From the NCBI GenBank assembly GCA_038093975.1, contig JBBPTG010000069.1, positions 62,001 to 126,000 on the forward strand: a DNA stretch of 64,000 bases, written 5' to 3'. Positions 12,638 through 22,740 of this stretch are shown here, one piece after another. Positions within the stretch are counted from its first letter, which is position 1; the number at the start of each line of letters is the position of its first letter. The translations under genes were made by a program, and so were the position numbers. This DNA is from Chalciporus piperatus. Taxonomy: Eukaryota > Basidiomycota > Agaricomycetes > Boletales > Boletaceae. Below the pieces are notes generated by a model that had not been told where the DNA came from, made no database searches, and saw only the letters and a program-made list of their open reading frames with translations.

Positions 12638-12644
12638 TATAAAA
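12638..12644 (+). promoter_or_regulatory. TATA box of second small secreted protein gene
   Basis: TATAAAA in the same ggtataaaagcc context as the copy-1 promoter, 94 nt before the ATG at 12738. Confidence 0.7.
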
Positions 12645-12737
12645 GCCTCCCCCTCCTCCCCAGATCTACCCAAAAACTCATCTCCACTCGTTTACTACAA
12701 GTCTCAGTCTCACGACCTACTCTCCATCTCATCCAGC

Positions 12738-13256
12738 ATGTTCGCAAAGCTCAGGTATGCCTTGCCCGCCTGTCCGTGACGCTTTGGAGTCCTGACGTTC
12801 TCCAACAGCGCTCTCGCAATCCTCCTTCCCTTCGTCTCTGCTCTTACCATCGCTGTCCCCGCCAAAGTTGAGATCGGCGCGACCGTTGATGTCACCATTG
12901 ACAAGGTCGCCACGGATCCCTCTGTGTCGGACTTCTACATTGTCGGCCCTGGTGTAGATATCAAACTGGGCGCCAATGTTGCTCTCGCTGGAATTGTCAC
13001 CTTGGATGTTCCCGACGCAGACACCCTTGTTACTGGGTATGTAGAAAAACGGAGGAACATCCAGACGCACCTTGACTAATCGATCATCATATCAAACAGT
13101 GCTGGCTACGTGATCGTCGCCACCACCGTTGGGTACGTGACATTTTCCGCTATGATTCGTCTCTCACATGGAGCTGACTTTACCCCCATTAGCAATGTTA
13201 ACGAGCCCCTGGCTCAGACCGTTCCTTTCATCACTACTGACTCGGACTCGGATTAG
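12738..13256 (+). CDS. Small secreted Kre9/Knh1-like protein, copy 2
   Basis: CDS is join(12738-12754, 12809-13036, 13100-13132, 13193-13256), 113 aa. The exon plan equals copy 1, including first exons of 17 nt and third exons of 33 nt. The signal peptide is MFAKLRSALAILLPFVSA; the mature core is LTIAVPAKVEIGATVDVTI, then FYIVGPGVDIKLGANVAL, GYVIVATTVG and NEPLAQTVPFITTD. The two cysteines of copy 1 are missing (CP becomes VP, PCEL becomes PDAD), and the tail is extended by an acidic DSDSD. The near-identity of the flanking sequence indicates a recent tandem duplication. Likely extracellular; no catalytic residues are visible. Confidence 0.82.
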
Positions 13257-13683
13257 GCTCAAGGACTTGTCAGGAGGGAGTGGAGTTGGGTCGTAGACGG
13301 TTTCTGTTATTTGTAGACTTCATTGGCTTCAAGATGGTTGTCTTCCTACTAGCCAATTTAATTTTGCTTTCCGACCAACTTTGCAAGGTATGACTGCCAT
13401 TTCGTTTTTTTATTCCTTGCCATTGAGCGCTGAACTTCTAAAAGTAACCTCCTCGAGAGTTATATGTGAACGGCCAATTGGTGACAGTACGCTCTGCAGT
13501 TGATCGGCGGCATTGCGACAGACCCCTCGGATTCGTCGTTATACTAGCTTGCGACTCGCTCCTTGCAGTCATGTTAGAGCTTAGTATGCATACGACAGAT
13601 TGCAGACAAGGCTCCTGCTCTCAGTCATTTTTCGGGGCTGTTAGATTCAACCTACTATCAGGAGCAATAAAATGGTTACTTGA
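13257..13683. other. Intergenic region 3' of copy 2
   Basis: Contains the 3' UTR of the preceding gene, whose downstream sequence (aaggacttgtcagga) is also found after copy 1. No gene is seen. Confidence 0.45.
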
Positions 13684-14025
13684 GTGTCCTCTCATTTTAG
13701 GACGCATCCAACACGCTTGCCAAGCTCAGTTATCTCGTGCTTATCCGTCCGTCCCACTTCCCCAACTCAGTGCCTGAGCACGCTTCTATCCCCAAACCAG
13801 TACTCCCACCTCCTTCCTCCCTTTTGTTACCACCCCCTCTCCCTCTCCTGTCCCTCCGATATCACCGCCAGCGAGTCGGACATTACTGTCCACTGCTACC
13901 CCTCCCATGCCAGTTTCTTCGTTCACCGAACTTGGCACGCAGGATATAGCAAACATGTACATCTTGTTTCCACGAGCGAACTACGTCCTCCAGGGATGCA
14001 CCCATTCCATCGAACTACTCGATAA
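13684..14025 (+). pseudogene. Decayed fourth copy of the Kre9/Knh1-like family
   Basis: The sequence near 13708 (catccaacacgcttgccaag) aligns with the start of copies 1 and 2, but the initiator ATG has become ACG and the first splice donor is broken. Further on, the translation LSLSCPSDITASESDITV parallels LTITCPTQVEIGGTVDITI of copy 1, after which similarity fades. The open frame running through here is accidental. I call it a pseudogene with moderate confidence because only the first half can be aligned by eye. Confidence 0.5.
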
Positions 14026-14413
14026 ACAGGCCCGCTCACCACGTCCAACATATCAACTGGGTATCGTATCTACTTGATCAAGCGTCCTTATCATCACCAT
14101 AAAAAGCGAGCGTCGGGTTAACGATGTACGATGTACGATATATGGTAGTATATGATACCAGAGGGGGTAAGAATGAGAAATAAGGGTAACAAGCAACAGC
14201 ATCTAAAGTGTGGTAACAAAAGCAGGTGTGGGGTCCAATCCTGTGGTCGTCAGTGGGTTGTCAGTATGCGAGTTTCGGACAAGGTGGATGGCTTGAGTCA
14301 CCGGCCGTTCGATGGGGAAGGGGGGATGATTCAATCGAGGAATTGACCTCGGATGTTGGGTTATCACCGATTCCGGCAGATCGGTTCCCTGATCCGCGCT
14401 TGTATCGAGTTGT

Positions 14414-15774
14414 CTACGATGACGAAGCGCTCAGGGAACAAAAGAGGGCGAATGCTATCCAGAACAATGTTATCGGCTGATGCGACCACGCCGCTCTAAT
14501 CGCGAAAAGAAGAAATCAACCCAAAGTCAGCACCGATGGTTCCGCGATAAGACAAGAGGATATAGTAGATAGTGGATTATAGAGGGAAAGAGGAGAGGAG
14601 ATGGGAAGGGCACACACCCGCTAGTCGTTGGCTGAGCTGTGATCTTGACGGTCATTACCGCCACAAGTCCATCGATCGCATTCGTTCCATTAACAGCGAC
14701 AGATTGGTAATGGTTGACTCCTACGCTCGTGTTCTGAAGCAAACCCGAGACGTAATTGACAGAAGTATGATAAGTGTATCCGTTGAACGACGTCGATCCC
14801 GAGTACGTGCTCGCGTTCGTGTCCTTTGAAGTGGGTATGATGGTCGATTGTGCGGTAGCATTGCCAACGAGCCAATCACGCCCGAGATCGTATCTGTACA
14901 CGACATCATGAGCAGGAAATTCGATGAGCCAAGCGTTCTTGGAACCAACCCGTTCGCGACGATGTTGTGCTGGTCTGTCCGCCAATGGTCGACGCCTTTA
15001 AGTGGACATCGCCCAAAGACGAAACGAGGTACGCACCGGCAATTGGCATTTCATACGAAACAGCCATAAAGATCGCACTGCTGTTTGCATTGGGGCCGTT
15101 TTGGATCCAATACCGGATGTGATTACCGCCCTCGATCGTCTCTTCACAGGTCCCGAGGTTGGCATTTCCATAGTCCCATCGTATGACGGCCGTTTCGTTG
15201 ACTGATGATCGAGGTGAGTTTGAGAGGGGTGACAACTCAGGATGAAGGCATACGATATCCGTGTCCGTCACCAAGATCAGCAGCTTGGTTGTCCCCAGAA
15301 TGTTGACCCAAGCACTCGGTCGAAAAGCCGAACGACCTAGACGAGTTCAAATCCTCAAATGAAAACGAGCCGAAGCTGGATATACTCACTGGTAGTAGTT
15401 AATCAACCCTCCGTCGTTGACCGTACTCTGAAGCACCCGTGAATCAGAGTACGCAGATATGATGACGTTTATGGGTTCTCCCAGTCCTGCAGGATATGTA
15501 TCCACCACTTGCTACAAGGTTGAAGATGAGATGACATCACGTCAAACGTTCCGAGCGAAAAACACAGTATGACGATGGTACCACGTACTGTGAGCATGCT
15601 ACCACCTCCATCCATCGGGATGTAGTAGCCATAATTGGTTTCACTGGCCCGCTTCTCTGGTGGAGGTGCGGGTGCGGGTCGTGATGACCGTGTTGCCGAG
15701 ACGACCGAAGACAGGGACAACGAAACGAGAAAGCAAGAAAGCACCGTATGATATCTCGAGGGGGTAGCACACAT
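14414..15774 (-). CDS. Secreted, probably tail-anchored conserved agaricomycete protein of unknown function
   Basis: CDS is complement(14414-14495, 14618-14893, 14950-14974, 15037-15201, 15254-15336, 15390-15511, 15589-15774), 312 aa, seven exons including one of 25 nt. The N-terminus is a signal peptide (hydrophobic LSCFLVSLSLSSVVSA), followed by a Pro-rich linker and a dibasic site (EKR). The body contains GGSMLTQVVDTYPAGLGEP, ECLGQHSGDN, ETAVIRWDYGNANLGTCEET and GYDLGRDWLVGN, with many N-glycosylation sequons. The last exon encodes a hydrophobic C-terminal helix (ITLFWIAFALFCSLSA), suggesting a GPI signal or tail anchor. I recall similar secreted proteins in other Agaricomycetes but no established function. 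Confidence 0.82.
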
Positions 15775-17269
15775 GTTAGGCGAGTAGTAGGGTATCGGGG
15801 TCGTGAGCCTGGTGCTACGCTCTTGAAATGGAGGATTTCGGGATCTACCCAGTACTTAAAGCGAGGTTCAGAGCCCGAGTGTGATCAAAGAAGAGAAAAC
15901 GGTGAGAGTAAGGAGCGTCTTGAGAAAGGGAGAGTGAATCAAATAAACATCCAGCTGTTGCACCGCGCTGGATGCAAGTACTCCTAGTAGCACCGCGAAT
16001 GAGTTGATGAGTCTAATTTCCTCCACTCGTCTCGAGTCGTCTCGCCTATAACATCGGACCACAGCAACCCTCGAAATGGCTACCTTTTATGTAACTCCGA
16101 ACAATGCATGACGGCTACTCCAGCCTCCAAGGAAACCTGGCAAGTTCAATGTAAGTACCGTCGCCGATCCGCCAACATGGACACCTTTGGCTGGTCCTTT
16201 CCTGCGCGTTCCGTGAGTCGAGTAACGCCAACAACAACGACAGACTCGGACAGAGACTCAGAACAATAACATCACTTGGTCGACACTCTCCATGGTATCC
16301 CCATCCCCAAATGTCACGTACTACACCATAAGGTGTGTTGTATTTATGGACAAGGGGTTTTTTTCTCAGCCGGCAAGGGAAGCGAGTGGGAAGCGCCGTC
16401 TTTGGCCAATTGCCTCGAGTTGCTTGCTCCTTCTGTCACTGTCAGGCCGTCCGACGTGATCGATTGATCAAATTAGCTTGACACGCTATCTTGGAGCAAT
16501 CCAACATGGGACGAGCGTGACTCGGAACGTGCGATTCGGTGCCAGGCTCCAGCTCGGAACCTAGCAACAATGCCCACACCGCCATATCTGGTCTAGACTC
16601 TCTAAGTACGTCCCCATTCTGGATCCGAGCATCCGAGATATGGATGCTCTTTGCGCTCGAGACTCATCGATCGATGGACGATCAACTCGCGCATCATACC
16701 ATCAACCCGTCGCTCGCTCAAGTGCTCCTTTCGCTGGCTGGAGTGTATCTCGCCTTTCCGTCCGCTGTAGGCAGAGTACTTACATCGGACGGAAGGGAGG
16801 TGCACGGTCGGCCACCAGTACTGTGCTCGACTGATAGCGATCCGTTACAGCTTCTTGGAACAGCCGTGATCAATGACGAACACTACTTGGATATTCCTGA
16901 GCTGTACCACAAACAGGCACTACTCATCGGATCATCCGGGTCGAAGATGCTCCAGGTGTTTGTGACTTGAGATCACAAACGGGATCACGTACAGAGCAAC
17001 ATGCATATGGTTGGATATCTGTAAACTTCGGGATAGATACGTTCGAGCGCGTCGTAATATTTCATATGGATCAGTCCATACTTGTAGCGGTCTACAGATC
17101 GGATCCCGAGTGTTTAAACAAGTTCTTTCGTGTTATCGACGACCTCGAGGGTTCTCGTAGGTATACATGAATTTATGTAGATATAGTGTTGGCTGTGCTT
17201 GCTGATAAGTAAGTAATCAAATCGTGTATCGGTTGACAAATCAAGTTTGATGGGACTTTGATCCAGATG
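15775..17269. other. Long intergenic region
   Basis: About 1.5 kb. An open frame at 16539-16970 lacks an ATG at its beginning and resembles nothing I know, so it is not called. No RNA gene was recognised. Confidence 0.45.
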
Positions 17270-17330
17270 TCACATACAATGTTTCCCTGTCGACGTGTAT
17301 AGATACAGCAATAGCTCGATGTACAGTACT

Positions 17331-17772
17331 TCACTCTTCGTTCTCGCGCTTCTGCTTAAGCTTGTCGATGTAGTCAAGACCCTTGGATTCGAAGAGGCCA
17401 TCGAGCAAAGCACCGCCCACGGCAGCCCTAAGTCGATTCAGGATTTGGACCGAGATACAAGACGTGAGCGTCAACGTACATGATTTCCTGTGTCGTTCCG
17501 TGTGACACGGTCTCGCCATTTTTCTCGCGGTGTGCATTGTAGGCCTTCATCGCCTATCGACGGGGGTCAGTTTTCGGTGCCAGGGTATGATCGGTGATTC
17601 TTACCTCGTAAGAGGCTGCGGCAGCGATGACTTCATGGGAGAGCTTGGCCTTGTGATGATTCTCGTTCTCGTTCGTACCCTTGTGGCGTCAGATCAGTGA
17701 TCGTTCGTGATGATTGGTGGTCTGGGCGTGGTCTGATTGTCTGCTCACCTCCTCGTAGTCTCCCCTGGTCAT
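17331..17772 (-). CDS. CipC-like (DUF3759) small protein, copy 1
   Basis: CDS is complement(17331-17427, 17480-17553, 17605-17679, 17749-17772), 89 aa, four exons. The sequence includes HHKAKLSHEVIAAAASYEAM, then HREKNGETVSHGTTQEIM, GGALLDG and SKGLDYIDKLKQKRENEE. This matches the CipC / DUF3759 family: a conserved K-SHE-(I/L)-AAAS-EAMKA helix followed by a small-residue helix and the ending KGLD-(Y/W)-D-K. Members are small soluble cytosolic proteins, first noted as concanamycin-induced in Aspergillus, with no known biochemical activity. A TATATAT element lies about 80 nt upstream. Paralogue of 18182-18600. Confidence 0.88.
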
Positions 17773-17850
17773 GGTGAGTTAATTGTCTTTGTGGGGGATG
17801 AGTGTGGGAGATAGAAGAGGTGGTTGCGATAAGGATTAGAGGGAACGCGG

Positions 17851-17860
17851 TTTATATATC
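17851..17860 (-). promoter_or_regulatory. TATA-like element of CipC-like copy 1
   Basis: The palindromic-like tttatatatc lies 79 nt upstream of the start at 17772 and is repeated at the same distance in copy 2. Confidence 0.6.
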
Positions 17861-18181
17861 TGCAAGAGCATAGCTCAAACTCCGGTCGTGAATAAGGCAG
17901 GCGAGTCTGACAATAGCATAGGTAACTCTGGCAACTACGCCCATTATTAGTTAGGCTCAGGTGTCCACGTCACCTGCCCCACCGTCGACACGTGGTTATG
18001 GTCGCCACATTGTAATGTCACAGAATGTCACCCATACAATGTATTCCCTGTCAATAGTGTGATTCTGTCGACGTGCGTAGGTACAGCAATAGCTCGACGT
18101 GCAGTACCTCACTCTTCAATGCCAGTGACTGCTCTGGATCCGACTGTGCCGTGCGGGCCAGGAACGCCCGGAGGGCCTTGT

Positions 18182-18600
18182 CTATTTCTTACCGTGGTCC
18201 TTCATCTTGTCGAGGTAGTCAAGACCCTTGGATTCCAAGAGACCATCGAGCAAAGCACCGCCCACGGCAGCCCTAAGTCGATTCAGAATTTGAACAAGAT
18301 GCAAGACGTGAGCGTCAACGTACATGATTTCCTTGGTCTTTGCGTGTGTCACAGTCTCGCCATTTTTCTCGCGGTGGTTATTGTAGGCCTTCATCGCCTA
18401 TCGATGGGGATCAATTTTTGGCGCCAGGGTATGATCGGTGATTCTTACCTCGTAAGAAGCTGCGGCAGCGATGACTTCATGGGAGAGCTTGGCCTTGTGA
18501 GGCTCGTTCGTACCCTTTGGGCGTCAGATCAGTGATCGTTCGTGGTGATCTGGGTGTGGTCTGATTGTCTGCTCACCTTGTCGTAGGTTTCCCTGGTCAT
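18182..18600 (-). CDS. CipC-like (DUF3759) small protein, copy 2
   Basis: CDS is complement(18182-18272, 18324-18397, 18449-18514, 18577-18600), 84 aa. It has the same exon plan as copy 1 but lacks three residues (ENH) in exon 2 and has a different end (LDKMKDHGKK). The final codons GGTAAGAAATAG also read as a good splice donor. Removing an intron from there to a CAG near 18144 would give an alternative ending VGSRAVTGIEE with a stop at 18109-18111, which coincides with the aligned stop of copy 1. Both ends are possible. Family and role as for copy 1. Confidence 0.82.
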
Positions 18601-18676
18601 GATGAGTTAAATGTCTTTGTGGGGGACGAGTGTGGGAGATAGAGGGCGGTTGCGATAAAGATCAAAGGGAACGCGG

Positions 18677-18686
18677 TTTATATATC
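18677..18686 (-). promoter_or_regulatory. TATA-like element of CipC-like copy 2
   Basis: tttatatatc, 77 nt upstream of the start at 18600; duplicated with the gene. Confidence 0.6.
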
Positions 18687-18735
18687 TGCAAGAGCATGGC
18701 TCAAACTCCGGTCGTGAATAAGGCAGGCGACTCGG

Positions 18736-20566
18736 AGTGCACTGGTTTAATCGTTCAAACGGGCTGCGGTGTCACCGATCGCGACCAGAGCCTTTCCTAT
18801 GTTGTTCGTGACATCTCTAAGTATGAGTCGATGCCCTCGCCAGTTGTCTTCACATCGTCCCCCTTGATCAGTTCGGTGTCCAGTACCATGTCCGGGGGAT
18901 GCCGGTTTTATCGCTTTGTTTTGGTCGTAATTCAACTTACCACAAACATTACGCGGACGTGATCCAAGGTTTGCACGTTCAACCAGCATGTTCAAGTCCG
19001 TTTCTGTCCTACTCTCTCGAGACCCTTCCATTCAATCCCAGAGATGGGCGCAGCGGTTTACTTCATGCAGTCATCCATAGCACAGTCTTGATCAAGTTGG
19101 GCGATCGTGATGTCCATGACCAAGAGGGGTGGCGCAATTCATCAATGTCAATCTGTCACTCTAGAGTGCTCGGAGGTGGTAACTCAGTACTGTATATTTT
19201 CCTTGTCACAGCTGGGCTGTTCGCCTCGTAGTGGAGAGACGACTTTGACTTTCGTCAGGTTCGACTGCACAGCCTCGCAGTGCCTCCCCGCGGCCTCGAG
19301 AGAAAAGTCAACTAGAAGGTGTCATGTCCGTTCTGGGTACGTTTCATTCAGAGGCTGCCGTTTTCCTTATACCCTTTCGAAGGTGAATGGCCTGCCTATC
19401 GATAATCGGGAGGTTGGCGTTGCCGACCTCAGTTGCCAAGACAAGACTTCACCGTATGGGGTTAATTTCGGAACATGGACTGGAGGTTCATCTTCGCCGA
19501 CTCGGTGATAGCTTCGCCGGCATCTCATAGGTCGGTCGATATCCAACAAGTCTAGCAATAGGTTCACCAGGTCTGTATGAACGCATACGTGCCTCATGGT
19601 CCTGTTGCTCGATCAACTGCACTCAGGGCTCACCGCGGAAGACAATTTCTGATTGGAACAATTCGCAGGCACCGAATCACTGCCCCAGTCATGTCGAGTC
19701 ATGTCCGGTAAGCTTTCTGAATACCGACCATTCAAAGTGCCAGCGGAGTCACACGTAATTTCGAGAGATATTGGCTGGATATTATATTTGGGGTATTTCC
19801 TGGGGATGCGCATTAGTTCTCGAACTCAGAAGAATCATTGACGATCGTTATCCTCTTGCTGAGCCTCTGGGCGGTGGTCCATTGTCTCGGGAGTCGGCAC
19901 GGAGGACAATGAAGTGCGATCCGACGGGCCAGCAAAGGGATGTCGAGTTGACATTTCGTGGTTTCACGCTGTCGGTTTAGTACCCGACGGGGGAACTATA
20001 GTCCACGCAAGCCAATGGTAGGCTTTCGCTTGGATACGTCCCACGTGAGGAGGCTGCGCTCCGTAGTCGTCGGGGCTGCGATGTGCTGCGATTCGCGTCA
20101 TGTCATCGTGTTCTCGAGCTGCTCGGTGGGCCACGATTGGCCCTTGGTGACTCTTGGGGTTTGCTTGGGGTGCCATATATTTTTTCGTGAATTTTTCTGT
20201 GGCAATTTAAATTGTGCCTCGCTTAGTCATGCGCGCCCTGGGGCTGTGCACGTCGGTAAAGGGCGTTCTGAGCTTGAAAAGCTGTGACTGAAAATTGACG
20301 GTTTATAAGCACACCGAGTCAGACTTATCGCCCAGTTCCCTCTCTCTCCCCTCCACCACTACAGACACCTTCCGAGCAGACAACAGCACTGCTCTTAGGT
20401 GCTCGAGTCACTTGTACTCTCCTCAAGGCTATTCGTGAGTAATTCAATCTCCATCTGTTTTTTTGTGTCCTACGTGTGCTCTGCTGCTCGGCACCGCTGC
20501 GCAAAACACATTCCCCTTTTCGATTTCTGTCAATCGACTGAAATCAGTATTCTGCGCTGCGCTATC
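18736..20566. other. Long intergenic region and leader of the bZIP gene
   Basis: About 1.8 kb. Open frames here are short, overlap on both strands and show no domain. A TTTATAAG element lies near 20300. The presumed leader from there to 20566 is pyrimidine-rich, contains a possible 5' UTR intron (GTGAGT near 20432 to a CAG near 20547), and has no ATG before the start codon. Confidence 0.5.
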
Positions 20567-22183
20567 ATGTCGTCGGCAGTTTTTAACGACTATCCGTCGA
20601 TCCCGAGGTCGCCCGATCTGTTGTCTCGTCTATCCCCCCTAGGGAAATCACGAACATCATCGGCGCGGCAATCGGGGTCACGGTTGTCTCAGTGCTCACC
20701 GAGTCATATTTCACTCTTGCCGCACACGGATGCACACTCTACTCCCGGTGGTGTGGACGGGTCGCTGATCACATCCCCAATTCCTCCCAGACCGACCAGG
20801 CCACCTAAGTTGTCGCCTGGCCCTGACCCGAAACTTAACACGCTTCCCCACTTCGTCATTTCACATACACACATAACTCCTGATCAAGATGTTTTCCGCC
20901 TCCCGGAACCTCTAAATCATCGTCCCGGTCCATCGCCAAACCCCGGTCACCAGGTCCACTCGCCACTATTACTTGAAAGTTCTAAACTTTCAAGCTCGTC
21001 TACTCGCCATGTCGCGATAAACAGTTACAGTACACGTCCAAGGACGTCCAATCAGGTTTTTAACAACATCTCGGATCTCGCCGCCCATTATGGGATACCC
21101 CAGTTTTTGCCTGTTGCCCCTCGCACCACACCTCGTAGAATAAACGATCCATCAGAAGCATTCTCGTCTGCACAGACCGACGACATCTCGTCTTCACCTG
21201 ATTTCGTAAACCTTTGTTCCAACTACCTCGCCATGCTCTCCGAAATTCCCCCCGAGAATGGCGCCACCGATGTCCAAGTGGAGGACAGGGCGCCCGCAGA
21301 GGCCGACCCAGACGTGACGGAAGCGGACGCTATCCGGTCACTGCTGGACGTGCTGAATGGTACGTTGCACTTCGACACATGGAGTACCTATTCGAGCTCA
21401 TTGTCGTCTCTACTAGCAACGCCAGAGCTCCAGACGTCAAACGATCTGAACGAGTTTCTGACATCACCACTCATTGACTCCCCCCTTGATGACGACTTGC
21501 TCACAACGCCTGCGATGGGCTCCGATATCCACGCAGACATTCTGACAAGTCCTCTGATGGATTATGGGAACGACTCATTTGGCGGCGAATTCCCCTCGCT
21601 CTTCGAGGAGTTTGACCATGCTATGTACCATCAGCAACCCAAGCCCCAAAATGTCCCCCATCCCGACTTCAATGGCATGTACAGCCTAGATTCTCCGAAC
21701 ACGCCAATGCTCGACTCTCCCGGCACTTCTCCTCTCGACAGGATGGTCGCTCCTCTACCCACGCGGAAGTCTAACGCCACGGGTACTCGCAAGAACATCA
21801 CGGTTGAGTCGCTTGTTCCCGTTGATGCTCCTACGCAGGGGCGCAAGTACCTCGCGCCGTCTGCCACATCTCGCAAACAGCTCCCTGCCACCTTCCGTCG
21901 TAAGCGTTCTCGCGCCGCTGATCCTAGCGATGAAGTGGACGAACTCAACGAGGACGTGGCTCCCACGCATTCTGAGCAGGAGCAGATTGAGGTGAAGCGG
22001 CGTCAAAACACGGTTGCCGCTCGCCGCAGTCGTGCACGTAAGCTCGAGTACTTGCAGGAGCTCGAGACCAAGGTGGAGCTATATGAGAGCGAGATGAATC
22101 TGTGGAAGCAACGCGCACTCACTTGCCAAGCTGTGCTCCGCAGTCACAATGTCCCGTGCGACCAGACGAAGGAGCAGTGGTGA
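20567..22183 (+). CDS. Gcn4/CPC1-like bZIP transcription factor
   Basis: A single-exon ORF of 538 aa from ATG 20567; upstream codons in the same frame have no ATG. The C-terminus is a bZIP: basic region from about residue 474 (EVKRRQNTVAARRSRARKLE) with the invariant N-x7-R spacing, then the heptad helix LQELETKVELYESEMNLW. NTVAARRSRARKLEYLQ is very close to the Gcn4/CPC1 type, which binds TGACTC-like sites and controls amino-acid starvation genes. The N-terminal 400 residues are Ser/Pro-rich. Residues ~345-400 repeat an acidic-hydrophobic motif (LTSPLIDSPLDDDL, ILTSPLMDY, FPSLFEEFDHAMY) typical of an activation domain. Nuclear. The bZIP call is firm; orthology to GCN4 is likely but unproven. 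Confidence 0.92.
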   Translation: MSSAVFNDYPSIPRSPDLLSRLSPLGKSRTSSARQSGSRLSQCSPSHISLLPHTDAHSTPGGVDGSLITSPIPPRPTRPPKLSPGPDPKLNTLPHFVISHTHITPDQDVFRLPEPLNHRPGPSPNPGHQVHSPLLLESSKLSSSSTRHVAINSYSTRPRTSNQVFNNISDLAAHYGIPQFLPVAPRTTPRRINDPSEAFSSAQTDDISSSPDFVNLCSNYLAMLSEIPPENGATDVQVEDRAPAEADPDVTEADAIRSLLDVLNGTLHFDTWSTYSSSLSSLLATPELQTSNDLNEFLTSPLIDSPLDDDLLTTPAMGSDIHADILTSPLMDYGNDSFGGEFPSLFEEFDHAMYHQQPKPQNVPHPDFNGMYSLDSPNTPMLDSPGTSPLDRMVAPLPTRKSNATGTRKNITVESLVPVDAPTQGRKYLAPSATSRKQLPATFRRKRSRAADPSDEVDELNEDVAPTHSEQEQIEVKRRQNTVAARRSRARKLEYLQELETKVELYESEMNLWKQRALTCQAVLRSHNVPCDQTKEQW

Positions 22184-22740
22184 TCGCGGCGTTTGCATCT
22201 TGCGTGTTCTGATACCCTCTGTCTTCATGCCTCTTTGTGTCGGACAGCCTTAAAATTTCTTTTCAACGCTCCAGCCTGAACGCTTAGGCTGTAATCTTCG
22301 GTGCTCGTGTACACATATCTCATCATCCCCATTTTTTCCCCAACCACTGGTTAGGAGCATCGTCGTACCCCCTCCCTTTTCCCCTTTCGATCTTCATGTC
22401 CATCCAACGTTGAATCTGCTTTTAAAAGTCGATATGTCTCCATGTTTTCTTGTAGACTGAATAATCAAAAGTCTCGAACATGAATCAATGTTTGAAGTCT
22501 GAATTATTTTTGTCCCTCCTTTGATCTGAGCTGCGGATGATCTGTTCCTTTCAAGTTCCTTTGTCGCTCGTTCATTGCATTTGCTCGGCGCTTATTACGT
22601 CGTGCAGAACTAACAAGTGGGACCTGTGAGTCTGAGCAACACTCGCAGCCATTTCACGCCAATACCGCTCGGCGTTCTCCACCTCTGTTGACCTGGGCCG
22701 TGAGCCTCGTGGTCGCCTCACGCCCTCATCTCGTCTCTCC
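22184..22740. other. Intergenic region between bZIP and GDPase genes
   Basis: Contains the bZIP 3' UTR (TA-rich with ataatcaaaag near 22460) and the promoter of the next gene. No gene is seen. Confidence 0.5.

Larger units (their letters stand above)
17270..18735. repeat. Tandem duplication of a ~0.7-kb unit carrying a CipC-like gene
   Basis: Units of about 17270-17910 and 18026-18735 align along their length: 3' flank (acagcaatagctcga), coding exons, introns and promoter (gcggtttatatatctgcaag, then ctccggtcgtgaataaggca). The second unit has about 60 extra bases near 18118-18178 that alter the C-terminus, and the first has extra bases in the third-from-last exon. Confidence 0.8.

Noticed and set aside
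16539..16970. 143-codon plus-strand open frame
   Set aside because: It begins with GTG, the first ATG is a third of the way in, there is no TATA or domain, and it resembles nothing I know.
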